From the NCBI RefSeq assembly GCF_035818675.1, contig NZ_JAYKZZ010000006.1:124001-188000 (forward strand): a stretch of DNA of 64,000 bases, read 5' to 3'. Positions 7,759 to 16,269 of this stretch are shown here, in pieces. Every line of letters begins with the position of its first letter. Positions within the stretch are counted from its first letter, which is position 1. A program made the translations under genes and the position numbers. Under the pieces are notes generated by a model, which ran no database searches, was not told where the DNA came from, and was given only the letters and a program-made list of their open reading frames with translations. Origin of the DNA: Parapedobacter flavus. Its GTDB lineage: Bacteria; Bacteroidota; Bacteroidia; Sphingobacteriales; Sphingobacteriaceae.

Positions 7759-8439
7759 TTACATCTGCGCTTCTGCACGTGCAATGTAACCTTCTATTGC
7801 GGTAGCCTCGTGGCTTTCCGGGTAATCAGACTGGATGCGTTGATAAGTTGCAACCGCGTTTTTAAAATCATTCTGCGCCTCGTATACCAAGCCGAGTTTC
7901 TTCAGCATCAACGGCGATGTGAACTTGTTCGCGTTTTTATCTGCCGCCTTCTGGTAGAAAGATGCCGCTTTTTTATAATCCTTCAGCTCAGAATAGGCGT
8001 CGCCAAGCAGGCCGATAACGAGGGGGTCGAGGATGGTGCTGCCGGTGTTGGTGTATTTTTCCAACGCATTGATGGCTTCCTGATAGTTGCCTTGGCGTAA
8101 GTATAGCCCACCCAAATAGGCGTTGGCAATATTGGCGGATTTGGTGTTTTCGTACTCCGCAGCGATTTCCTTGAAACCAGGGTATGACCCGTCGCCATCG
8201 ATGGCGCGTTGCTGTAGGGAGTCTATCGTGGCATACGTTTCTGCCTTAAAAAGTTGGTTGGAGGCTGTTTCTGCACGCGGAGCGAGGTAAAAACGCTGGT
8301 AACCAATGTAAAGCAATACCAAAATAACAATACCGCCGATGATGAAAACCAGACTCTTTTGGTTTTCCTGAATGAAATTGCCGCCTGTTGTATGCTGGGC
8401 ACTGGCTGATGGTGCCTTATGTTTTTGATTGTTTGACAT
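7759..8439 (-). CDS. TPR membrane protein
   Basis: A 226-aa protein with a short cytoplasmic head, one transmembrane segment (SLVFIIGGIVILVLLYIGY) and a C-terminal TPR region. Repeats can be seen around NIANAYLGGLYLRQGNYQEAINALEKY, GLLGDAYSELKDYKKAASFYQKA and KLGLVYEAQNDFKNAVATYQRI. The architecture resembles YfgM, a periplasmic chaperone that works with the Sec translocon and PpiD; that role here is inference. A TPR gene just before ribH is a common arrangement in this phylum. The ATG at 8439 is chosen because a consensus promoter lies at 8462-8491. Confidence 0.85.
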   Translation of the reverse strand: MSNNQKHKAPSASAQHTTGGNFIQENQKSLVFIIGGIVILVLLYIGYQRFYLAPRAETASNQLFKAETYATIDSLQQRAIDGDGSYPGFKEIAAEYENTKSANIANAYLGGLYLRQGNYQEAINALEKYTNTGSTILDPLVIGLLGDAYSELKDYKKAASFYQKAADKNANKFTSPLMLKKLGLVYEAQNDFKNAVATYQRIQSDYPESHEATAIEGYIARAEAQM

Positions 8440-8461
8440 TTCTGTTTCTAAATTCGGACTG

Positions 8462-8491
8462 CAAAAATACACTTTTACAACTTATATCCAA
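8462..8491 (-). promoter_or_regulatory. promoter of the TPR-ribH unit
   Basis: On the minus strand TTG (8489-8491), a 19-nt spacer and TATTTTTG (8462-8469) match the phylum consensus. The box ends 22 nt before the ATG at 8439. Confidence 0.65.
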
Positions 8492-8509
8492 GTGCTTTTT
8501 GTAAGGGGG

Positions 8510-10441
8510 TCAAACGTCGATACCATTCTTGTGTTTTTGGTCGAGCTCCTCGTAAACGGAGTTGTTACTTTTGAATTCGGGGACCAGCTCTTTCATTTTC
8601 AGAACGATCTCCCGTTCGTTTTGGTGCTTGGTCATGCTAATTAGCGCGTTGATTTGCGCTTCTACCTGTTCAAAATCATATTCCCTTACTTTAGCTACCA
8701 TGATTTTATGGTGATGGGTTGGTAGGGTATTCTCCAAGTCGTTGAGCAGTTCTTCGTACAATTTCTCACCCGGACGGAGTCCGGAATATTCGATGGAAAT
8801 ATCTTTATTGGGTACGAGCCCCGACAGTTTAATCATTTTGGTGGCCAACTCCACAATTTTCACCGATTTACCCATATCAAACACGTAAATCTCGCCACCG
8901 TTGCCCATGGAGCCGGCTTCGAGTACGAGCTGGCACGCTTCTGGGATGGTCATGAAATACCTGGTGATTTCGGGATGGGTGACGGTAACCGGCCCGCCTT
9001 TTTCAATTTGGGCCTTAAACCGTGGAATTACCGAACCGTTGGAGCCAAGCACATTGCCGAAACGGGTGGTGATGAACCGCGTACCGGTGCTTTGGGCGTT
9101 GCCATTGAGTAAGGCGCGTTTGTGCGAGAGGTAATTGAAATAGGTCTGCACGTAAATTTCGGCGATGCGTTTGGAGGCTCCCATTACGTTTGTCGGGTTT
9201 ACCGCTTTGTCCGTAGATATCATGACGAAATTTTCTACCCCATGGGCTACCGCCAAGCGCGCGATTAACCGGGTGCCCATAATATTCGTACGAACCGCCT
9301 CCACGGGATGGTTTTCCATCATGGGCACATGTTTGTAGGCGGCGGCGTGGTAAACGTAGTGTGGCTTGAAGGTCTTGAATAGAGCCTCCATGCGGTCCTC
9401 ATCGCGTATGTCGCCGATGAAAGCATGGTAAACCTGGTTTTTCTGTATATCTTCTAGCGCTAACTGCAATTCGTGCAATGGCGTCTCGGCTTGGTCATTG
9501 AGGATAATCATTTGCGGCCCATACTTGCCCAGCTGCCGGGCAATTTCGCTGCCAATGGACCCTGCAGCGCCCGTAACCAGTATCCGCTTGCCGACAAGTT
9601 GTTGCTGGATAGACAGATTATTGATCTTAATGGGTTCCCGTTCCAGCAAATCTTCAATGCGTAATTTCTGGATTTGATTGGGTGTCAGCTCGCCGTTGAT
9701 TAGCCGGTGCACCGGCGGCATCGTGAGCACGTTGATATTGCGCTCTAAACACAGATCGACAATGTTTGCCTTTTTCTCTACCGGTATATTATGGGTAGAG
9801 ATAATGAGTTCGTCTACTTTGCCCTGTACGATGAGCTGCTCGAAATAGTCGGTATGGTAAATCTGTACGCCATCAATGATTTTGCCCACTTTATGCAGGT
9901 TGTCGTCAATGAATCCGATGACTACATTCTCGGCGTGATGGTCGTGGTCAAGCGTACGCTTAGCGGCAATTCCCAGGTCGCCCGCACCGTATATAACCGT
10001 TTGTTTGCGCGCCGATTTAAGGTTCTTGATATAAAGGAAAAACAGTTTTACCGTAGAACGGTAAGTAATGAGCAGAAGGAAACCCATCAAGCCATAGGCA
10101 ATCAACAAGCTGTTGGACATCAACGGCGGGCGGTTGAGTGCAATAAGGATGGTGTTGATGAGAAACAAGCCGGCGACAGTCAACGATACGGACGACAGAA
10201 TGCGTACCGAATCCAACGCACTGGTATAACGTACAATGCCGGCGTACATCTTTAGCCGATAGAACACCAAAGCACTTACCGCGAGTACGACGAGCAGCGT
10301 GCGGCTGAAATCGGTGGAATTGATGGCATTGTATGCAAATCGGTTTAATAGCAGATAGGCAAAGAATAGTGCTATTGCGCTGCAGCCCAAGTCTAGCGTG
10401 AAGATAATCCAGCGGGGGACAATATTGAATTTGTCAAACAT
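8510..10441 (-). CDS. nucleoside-diphosphate sugar epimerase/dehydratase, FlaA1/CapD type
   Basis: A 643-aa inner-membrane enzyme. About four transmembrane helices occupy residues 10-135. A first Rossmann-like domain has YGAGDLG at 151-157, and a C-terminal extended-SDR domain has TGAAGSIG at 290-297. The long-SDR active-site region reads STDKAVNPTNVMGASKR, the Tyr-replaced variant typical of this family, and is followed by TRFGNVLGSNGSV. Relatives are UDP-GlcNAc 4,6-dehydratases making modified sugars for capsule, O-antigen or glycoprotein glycans. It is isolated from other glycan genes here, so the product sugar cannot be named. It is preceded by a consensus promoter and an inverted repeat. 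Confidence 0.92.
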   Translation of the reverse strand: MFDKFNIVPRWIIFTLDLGCSAIALFFAYLLLNRFAYNAINSTDFSRTLLVVLAVSALVFYRLKMYAGIVRYTSALDSVRILSSVSLTVAGLFLINTILIALNRPPLMSNSLLIAYGLMGFLLLITYRSTVKLFFLYIKNLKSARKQTVIYGAGDLGIAAKRTLDHDHHAENVVIGFIDDNLHKVGKIIDGVQIYHTDYFEQLIVQGKVDELIISTHNIPVEKKANIVDLCLERNINVLTMPPVHRLINGELTPNQIQKLRIEDLLEREPIKINNLSIQQQLVGKRILVTGAAGSIGSEIARQLGKYGPQMIILNDQAETPLHELQLALEDIQKNQVYHAFIGDIRDEDRMEALFKTFKPHYVYHAAAYKHVPMMENHPVEAVRTNIMGTRLIARLAVAHGVENFVMISTDKAVNPTNVMGASKRIAEIYVQTYFNYLSHKRALLNGNAQSTGTRFITTRFGNVLGSNGSVIPRFKAQIEKGGPVTVTHPEITRYFMTIPEACQLVLEAGSMGNGGEIYVFDMGKSVKIVELATKMIKLSGLVPNKDISIEYSGLRPGEKLYEELLNDLENTLPTHHHKIMVAKVREYDFEQVEAQINALISMTKHQNEREIVLKMKELVPEFKSNNSVYEELDQKHKNGIDV

Positions 10442-10494
10442 CCAGTGTGATTAACGTGCAGTGTTACTTATGTCGCCATACTATAAATGTGCCT

Positions 10495-10524
10495 CAAATA
10501 TAGGTATTTTCCATTACCAAACAA
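10495..10524 (-). promoter_or_regulatory. promoter of the FlaA1/CapD-type gene
   Basis: On the minus strand TTG (10522-10524), a 19-nt spacer and TATATTTG (10495-10502). The predicted leader is about 45 nt. Confidence 0.65.
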
Positions 10525-10551
10525 GAACGAATATATTTTAAGTCGTTCTTG
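10522..10551. repeat. 9-bp inverted repeat over the -33 box
   Basis: CAAGAACGA (10522-10530) and TCGTTCTTG (10543-10551) are perfectly complementary with a 12-nt spacer. The left arm covers the -33 element of the FlaA1/CapD-type gene and the repeat lies between two divergent genes, so it could be an operator. Confidence 0.45.
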
Positions 10552-10666
10552 CCAAGCGAGTTGGGCGTTTAACTTCGTCTATTCCTATACAATTAGCGCC
10601 CAATTTATTAAAAGTTTGACTATTTTCGCATGATGAACCCTAATTTAATGATAAAGCGAGCGCATC

Positions 10667-11878
10667 ATGAGTGAGCTATCGAAGTTGGCGCGTCAGGCAT
10701 TGCTGCAGCCTCAGGAGGCAATGCTTGAAACAGGGAAGAAAAAAAACAGCCTTTATATCGGCATACCCAAAGAAATCAGTTTTCAGGAAAACCGCGTTCC
10801 GCTAACGCCGCTTTCTGTTGCGTTGCTGGTGGAATATGGCCATGAAGTGGTGCTGGAAAGCGGAGCTGGTGATGCCGCTAACTTTCTCGACCACCACTAC
10901 AGCGAGCAGGGTGCACGTATTGTGCATGACAAAGCGGAAGTGTATCGAGCAGACATCATCATTAAAATAGCACCACCAACCCTCGAAGAGGTGGCCCTGA
11001 TGCGGAACGGGCAGGTGCTGCTTTCATCGCAGCAACCGTCGTTGATGAGCATTGACCTGCTACATGCCTTGATGAAAAAGAAGGTGACGGCACTTTCGTA
11101 CGAATATTTGCGCGATGAGGGCAATACCCTGACCGTTGTGCGCGCCATGAGCGAAATTGTGGGTGCCACATCCGTACTCATCGCTGCGGAATACCTGAGT
11201 AATGTATTCGACGGCAAGGGACTGATGCTGGGTGGAGTTACCGGGGTGCCCCCCACAGAGATGGTCATCCTTGGTGCTGGAACGGTAGGTGAGTTTGCTG
11301 CCCGAACGGCTATTGCATTGGGGGCACAGGTGAAAGTGTTCGATAGTTCGGTGTACCGATTGCGCCGGTTGCAGAATAACGTGGGAAGCCGCGTCTTTAC
11401 TTCCGTAATCCAGCCAATTGTGCTCCGAAAGGCCGTCATCGGCTGTGATGTGGTGATCGGGGCCATCCGTGCTACCCATGGCCGCAGTCCATGTATCATC
11501 AGCGAGGAGACCGTGTCGCGGATGAAACCCAATTCGGTACTGATCGATATCAGCATTGATCAGGGGGGGTGTTTCGAAACATCAGAAATCACCAACCACG
11601 AATCGCCGGTGTTCCGCAAGTTCGATGTAATCCATTACTGCGTGCCCAACATTGCATCGCGGGTAGCGCGAACAGCGACCTATGCGCTCACCAATATTTT
11701 CACGCCGATATTATTGGATATCGGCGAGATGGGTGGGATCATGAACCTCATCTGGGCGAAGCCCGGTGTACGAAATGCCATCTACCTGTACCAAGGGCAC
11801 CTCACCAATAAGGATATGGCAACCAAATTTAACCTGACACCCAAAGATTTGGATTTACTAGTAGTGTCTAACCATTAA
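10667..11878 (+). CDS. ald: alanine dehydrogenase
   Basis: NAD-dependent oxidative deamination of L-alanine to pyruvate and ammonia, 403 aa. The N-terminal AlaDH/PNT domain starts at about residue 28 (IGIPKEISFQENRVPLTP), and the NAD-binding domain contains VILGAGTVGEFAARTA near 198-213. The late IDQGGCFETS motif is typical of the family. It is some 30 residues longer at the N-terminus than the classical 370-aa enzymes, as is usual in Bacteroidota homologues. A TATTTTCG box at 10621-10628 could be its -7 element. It is followed after 10 nt by an exported esterase. The related transhydrogenase alpha subunit is excluded by length and by the lack of membrane helices. Confidence 0.93.
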   Translation: MSELSKLARQALLQPQEAMLETGKKKNSLYIGIPKEISFQENRVPLTPLSVALLVEYGHEVVLESGAGDAANFLDHHYSEQGARIVHDKAEVYRADIIIKIAPPTLEEVALMRNGQVLLSSQQPSLMSIDLLHALMKKKVTALSYEYLRDEGNTLTVVRAMSEIVGATSVLIAAEYLSNVFDGKGLMLGGVTGVPPTEMVILGAGTVGEFAARTAIALGAQVKVFDSSVYRLRRLQNNVGSRVFTSVIQPIVLRKAVIGCDVVIGAIRATHGRSPCIISEETVSRMKPNSVLIDISIDQGGCFETSEITNHESPVFRKFDVIHYCVPNIASRVARTATYALTNIFTPILLDIGEMGGIMNLIWAKPGVRNAIYLYQGHLTNKDMATKFNLTPKDLDLLVVSNH

Positions 11879-11888
11879 ATGAATAGGA

Positions 11889-12803
11889 ATGCAAAACATC
11901 AAAGGAATCATTGGTGCCATGCTATTGGCCCTGGGCGTGTTGACGGCCAGTAGCCAAGAGGAGATGGCATTGTATAATGAGGAAGTGCCCAATAGCAAAG
12001 CCTTTTCAATGGACTATGTGCAAACTACCGATGATAACGGCATTACGCGCGTAACGGGGGTCACCAACCCGACGCTGACAGCCTATTTCCCGCCCGAAGG
12101 GGTAACCAATACCGGTAAGGCTGTCATCATTTGCCCCGGTGGGGGGTACGCCATATTGGCCATTTCCCACGAAGGGCACGATGTTGCCAAATTACTTGCG
12201 GCGAATGGCATCAGTGCATTTGTGTTGAAGTACCGGCTGCCGAAGGAGGAGATCATGATAGACAAACGCATCGGTCCGCTGCAGGATGCGCAGCGCGCTA
12301 TCCAACTGGTGCGCGAAAGGGCGCCCGAATGGGGGATAACCGAAAACCAAATCGGTATTGCCGGGTTTTCGGCCGGGGGGCACTTAGCAGCCACACTCTC
12401 TACCCATTATCAGGATGCGGTAATCGCTAATCCGCAACGTACCTCCCTACGCCCCGACTTCTCCTTGCTGGTCTACCCGGTTATCAGTATGCAGGCGCAG
12501 CTTACCCATGGCGGGTCGAGAAAAAACCTGTTGGGTAACGAACCCTCCGAGAAGGATGTAACGTTGTTTTCAAATGAGCTGCAGGTAACCGCCGACACCC
12601 CCCCTGCCTTTCTGGTGCATGCTGAAGATGATACCGCTGTACCTATCGCCAACAGTGAGGCGTATGTCGCAGCGCTTAGGAAGCATGGCGTTACCACGAA
12701 GCTCATTACTTACCCCGAAGGTGGACACGGGTTCGGCCTTAATAATAAAACCACGGCGGATAAGTGGTTCGACCACTTCCTCGGTTGGCTAGCCGACCAT
12801 TGA
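11889..12803 (+). CDS. exported alpha/beta hydrolase, acetyl-esterase type (BD-FAE-like)
   Basis: A 304-aa protein with a signal peptide (GIIGAMLLALGVLTASS). The alpha/beta hydrolase fold shows the oxyanion motif VIICPGGGYAIL, the nucleophile elbow GFSAGG, an Asp in HAEDDTAVP and the catalytic His in PEGGHGFG. These features match carbohydrate acetyl or feruloyl esterases of the BD-FAE/Axe group, which remove acyl groups from plant glycans in the periplasm. No glycosidase is adjacent (the PUL starts 6 kb away), so the substrate is open. Its TGA overlaps a possible ATG of the next gene (TGATG at 12801-12805). Confidence 0.85.
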   Translation: MQNIKGIIGAMLLALGVLTASSQEEMALYNEEVPNSKAFSMDYVQTTDDNGITRVTGVTNPTLTAYFPPEGVTNTGKAVIICPGGGYAILAISHEGHDVAKLLAANGISAFVLKYRLPKEEIMIDKRIGPLQDAQRAIQLVRERAPEWGITENQIGIAGFSAGGHLAATLSTHYQDAVIANPQRTSLRPDFSLLVYPVISMQAQLTHGGSRKNLLGNEPSEKDVTLFSNELQVTADTPPAFLVHAEDDTAVPIANSEAYVAALRKHGVTTKLITYPEGGHGFGLNNKTTADKWFDHFLGWLADH

Positions 12804-12820
12804 TGTGCTCGTTTAGCGCC

Positions 12821-13678
12821 ATGCAACAATTCGTGCGTACCCGTATAGCTCCCACACCCAGTGGTTACCTGCATTTGGGTAATGTGCTGTCGTTTGCCCT
12901 TACGGCCGCATTGGCCCGGCAATCCGGCGCCCGGATCATGCTGCGGATCGATGACCTCGATCGGCAGCGGGTGCGTACCGCGTATGTGAAAGATATCTTT
13001 GATACCTTGACCTACCTCAGTATACCGTGGGATGAGGGGCCGACGGACTACGCTGCGTACGCGTCGACCTACTCGCAGGTGCACCGTTTGGAGTTATATC
13101 ACCGTGCATTAGCGCAACTGCGTGCACAAGGTGCGGTTTTCGCGTGCGATTGTTCGCGATCGGTGCTGCAGGGCAACCATCCCGCTGGCGTATATACCGG
13201 GAGATGCAAGTACCGAGGCCTGCCGTTGGATGGCAAAGGGTATTGTTGGCGAATCGATACCGATAATATCGACCTTCCTCAGCACATGCACTACTTTATC
13301 GCGCGGAAAAAAGATGGTATGCCGGCCTACCAATTGGCCTCCGTGGTAGACGATAGGCACTTTGGTGTCGACTTGATTGTGCGGGGAAACGATTTGAGGG
13401 ACTCGACGATGGCACAGCGATTTCTTGCCAATGTGATGGGGTATGCGCAGTTTGATGGCGCCTCATTTGTGCATCATGCATTGTTGAAAACCAGTGCGGG
13501 CGAAAAACTGTCTAAATCGGCCGGGGCCACCTCCGTATATTACTTACGAGGCAATGGGTACTCAAGCACGGATATCTACCATATGGTCGGCGAAATGGCG
13601 GGGTTGCCGCAGCCGATTTCCACCTGGGCGGATTTGGAACCCCTAATACCCGTATTTGCCCTTCCAATTGAACCGTAG
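12821..13678 (+). CDS. gluQ: glutamyl-Q tRNA(Asp) synthetase-like protein
   Basis: A 285-aa catalytic-core paralogue of glutamyl-tRNA synthetase lacking the anticodon-binding domain. It has the HIGH-like motif APTPSGYLHLGN, a zinc site formed by CDC, a Tyr and a later Cys (FACDCS to GRCKYRG) and a KLSKS loop. GluQ-RS glutamylates queuosine at position 34 of tRNA-Asp; this function is inferred. A full gltX is at 52,026, so this is not the housekeeping enzyme. An upstream in-frame ATG at 12803 overlaps the previous stop and could be used; 12821 fits the domain best. The last 36 bp overlap the 3' end of the convergent rarA. Confidence 0.88.
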   Translation: MQQFVRTRIAPTPSGYLHLGNVLSFALTAALARQSGARIMLRIDDLDRQRVRTAYVKDIFDTLTYLSIPWDEGPTDYAAYASTYSQVHRLELYHRALAQLRAQGAVFACDCSRSVLQGNHPAGVYTGRCKYRGLPLDGKGYCWRIDTDNIDLPQHMHYFIARKKDGMPAYQLASVVDDRHFGVDLIVRGNDLRDSTMAQRFLANVMGYAQFDGASFVHHALLKTSAGEKLSKSAGATSVYYLRGNGYSSTDIYHMVGEMAGLPQPISTWADLEPLIPVFALPIEP

Positions 13679-14923
13679 CTTCTCCCGTAGCTTTTCTTCG
13701 GCGGAGTTATTGCCCGGGTCATATAGCTTCGTGCCGCTCAACCCCTCGGGCATAAATTCCTGATGGATAAAGTTTCCTTCATAAGCATGTGCATACTGAT
13801 AATCTTTGCCGTAGTCCAATTGCTTCATCAGCTTGGTAGGTGCATTCCTTATGGGTAACGGCACGGGCAAATCGCCGGTTCTGCGTACCAACGCCTGCGC
13901 CTTATTGATGGCTTCGTAAGATGCATTGCTTTTGGCCGATGAGGCTAAGTAGGTAACGGTTTGCGAGAGGATGATGCGCGATTCGGGCCACCCGATAACG
14001 TTTACGGCCTGGAAACAATTGTTTGCGAGCAGTAGCGCATTGGGGTTGGCGTTGCCGATGTCTTCCGAAGCGAGGATAAGCAGCCGGCGGGCGATGAATA
14101 AAGGATCTTCTCCACCTTCGATCATCCGGGCAAGCCAGTAAACCGCAGCATTGGGGTCGCTACCGCGAATCGATTTGATGAACGCCGATATGATGTCATA
14201 ATGCTGCTCGCCTGTTTTATCGTAGCGCGCCATGTTTTGTTGCACCTGCTTGAGTACGAAATCGTTGGTGATTTCGAGCGGCTTGCCGGCGGCCGAGTCG
14301 ATGACTAACTCGAGGATATTGAGCAACTTGCGGGCATCGCCGCCCGATAGGCGGAGCAGGGCGCCGTGTTCTTTGATGGTAACGGGCAGGTCGCGGAGGT
14401 ATTCATCTTCTTTCAGTGCTTTGTCAATGATGCTGATCAGCTCCGCCTCGGTAAGGTGCTCAAGCACATACACCTGACAGCGCGAAAGCAGGGCGGCGAT
14501 GACTTCGAATGAAGGATTCTCTGTAGTGGCACCGATTAGCGTTACCAGTCCGCGCTCTACCGCCCCCAAAAGCGAGTCTTGCTGCGACTTTGAAAACCGA
14601 TGGATCTCATCGATGAAAAGGATGGGCTGCTCCTGCTGGAAATTACGCAGCTGGGTAGCTTTATCGATGACCTCGCGTACATCTTTCACACCCGAGTTAA
14701 TAGCACTTAGGCTAAAGAACGGCCGACTTAGCTGTGCGGAAATGATGGATGCCAATGTGGTTTTGCCCACACCTGGCGGCCCCCACAAAATCATCGAGGG
14801 AATGTTTTGCCGGTGGATAGCCTGATAAAGTACGGCGTCTTTGCCGATGATGTGTTGCTGCCCCACATAGTCCGCAATGGTGGTGGGACGCATCCGTTCT
14901 GCCAATGGAATTTTTGTTGCCAT
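13643..14923 (-). CDS. rarA: replication-associated recombination protein A (AAA+ ATPase)
   Basis: A 426-aa clamp-loader-like ATPase of the RarA/MgsA/WRNIP1 family that acts at stalled replication forks. Walker A is WGPPGVGKTT, Walker B is ILFIDEIHRFSKSQQD, sensor 1 is LIGATTENPSF, and the MgsA C-terminal region follows (RGSDPNAAVYWLARMIEGGEDP). The ATG at 14923 (MATKIP) is preferred, because a -7 box at 14933-14940 would leave an upstream in-frame start at 14935 outside the transcript. Its 3' end overlaps the convergent gluQ-like gene by 36 bp. Confidence 0.95.
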   Translation of the reverse strand: MATKIPLAERMRPTTIADYVGQQHIIGKDAVLYQAIHRQNIPSMILWGPPGVGKTTLASIISAQLSRPFFSLSAINSGVKDVREVIDKATQLRNFQQEQPILFIDEIHRFSKSQQDSLLGAVERGLVTLIGATTENPSFEVIAALLSRCQVYVLEHLTEAELISIIDKALKEDEYLRDLPVTIKEHGALLRLSGGDARKLLNILELVIDSAAGKPLEITNDFVLKQVQQNMARYDKTGEQHYDIISAFIKSIRGSDPNAAVYWLARMIEGGEDPLFIARRLLILASEDIGNANPNALLLANNCFQAVNVIGWPESRIILSQTVTYLASSAKSNASYEAINKAQALVRRTGDLPVPLPIRNAPTKLMKQLDYGKDYQYAHAYEGNFIHQEFMPEGLSGTKLYDPGNNSAEEKLREKLRFNWKGKYGY

Positions 14924-14932
14924 GATTCTTAG

Positions 14933-14940
14933 CAAAAGTA
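14933..14940 (-). promoter_or_regulatory. -7 box of rarA
   Basis: TACTTTTG on the minus strand matches TAnnTTTG and ends 9 nt before the ATG at 14923. A TTG is found with a 17-nt spacer, a little short for the consensus. The leader would be only a few nucleotides. Confidence 0.5.
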
Positions 14941-15012
14941 AGCGGATTTATGTTATGCAACGAAGAAATAAGGAACAATTTTTGTACCTTGGCGCGCTGA
15001 TTGGAACAATAT

Positions 15013-16149
15013 ATGAATGTAAAACAAGTGCTATGGCGCTTTTCGGCATACTTTTACTTCTTTTTGTGGGGTGGTTTGATGGGTGCTTCGGGACAAGGAA
15101 ACGTAGATTTCTCTGGTGTTATTACCAAATATGACAGTACCTTTTCGGGCATCGGCCCGGAAGTTTATTTTTTACCCCCACCCAAAACGGAGGCAGAGCT
15201 GCTGGACGATCGGTATGAGGAGAAAGAGGTAGATTCGGCATTGGTGGAAGAATACGTAAAGCGCATGCAGTATTACCATCGGCTGGAAATGACCGGTAAC
15301 GGCGATGTGGCCGCGAAGTATGTGCCCATCCGTGAATCGCAGGTGGCGAGTGTAGAAGGCAAATTACTGATGGCGGTAGATTACAATTTGGCCAGCAACA
15401 ACCTCAATGCGCTGGCCGATATTCAAAACCGATTGGCCATGGAGTACGTCGCTATCGGAACGCTGGAGTATGCGATTGAGTTTTTCGAAAAGGCTATTTG
15501 GACGAAAAAAGCCGTGAACAACATGGCCGATTGGGAAACCATTTCGAATAACCTTGCCGTCACTTATGAATACCTCGGCCAGCTGGATAAGGCGTACACA
15601 CTCCGGGAGGAGTTATATGAACGTGCCGTGAAAAGTCGCGACAACCGCGACCAAGCAAATACACTCATGAAGCTGGCGTTGATTAAAGCTAAAAGAGGCG
15701 GATGGAGTGAGGCTGAACGCGATATCATTAGAAAGGTGGTGCCGCTTTTCAGGCGGGCGCGCGATGAAGCAGGCCGGGCCTCGGCCTACAGTACGTTGGC
15801 GGCCATCTATACGCTCCAGCATAAATATCCCGAAGCACAGTGGTTTTTGGTGCAGGCAAAGACGATTGTCGACCGCGAAGGGATTGCGGAGCAGTTGCCC
15901 GAAATCATGTTTCACCTAGCCGAAACGAAGAAATACGCCGGTAACCCCAGCGTAGCGATTGAAGAGTACAAGGTGGCCAGCAACCTGGCCAAAAAAGATC
16001 ATCGGATCGGTATGCAACTGGCCATCCAAGATGCGCTGGGCAACCTATACCATGAAGCGGGCGATTATGACGGTGCTGCCCTCGCCCTCAATCAGTATGA
16101 CACGTTGAAGAATATGTTGTTTAAAGGGGTAGCGCCCGTAGACAATTGA
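15013..16149 (+). CDS. exported TPR protein
   Basis: A 378-aa protein with a signal peptide (FSAYFYFFLWGGLMGASG). From about residue 110 it is built of helix-turn-helix TPR units, for example ALADIQNRLAMEYVAIGTLEYAIEFFEKA, TISNNLAVTYEYLGQLDKAYTLREEL and AIQDALGNLYHEAGDYDGAALALNQYD. No enzymatic domain follows. Such proteins are usually protein-binding scaffolds; partners cannot be read from the sequence. The ATG at 15013 is used; a TTG lies four codons upstream. It stands alone between divergent rarA and the protease gene. Confidence 0.8.
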   Translation: MNVKQVLWRFSAYFYFFLWGGLMGASGQGNVDFSGVITKYDSTFSGIGPEVYFLPPPKTEAELLDDRYEEKEVDSALVEEYVKRMQYYHRLEMTGNGDVAAKYVPIRESQVASVEGKLLMAVDYNLASNNLNALADIQNRLAMEYVAIGTLEYAIEFFEKAIWTKKAVNNMADWETISNNLAVTYEYLGQLDKAYTLREELYERAVKSRDNRDQANTLMKLALIKAKRGGWSEAERDIIRKVVPLFRRARDEAGRASAYSTLAAIYTLQHKYPEAQWFLVQAKTIVDREGIAEQLPEIMFHLAETKKYAGNPSVAIEEYKVASNLAKKDHRIGMQLAIQDALGNLYHEAGDYDGAALALNQYDTLKNMLFKGVAPVDN

Positions 16150-16269
16150 GGTCGGTAGGAATGGCAATTAGGTGATAAAGTTCATTGGATTTTTAATTAT
16201 ATTTAGCGACGTAAATGACGCCGGGTTGTGGACGAAGCGCAATCCGGATTTAGGGATAGGATTATCAGT

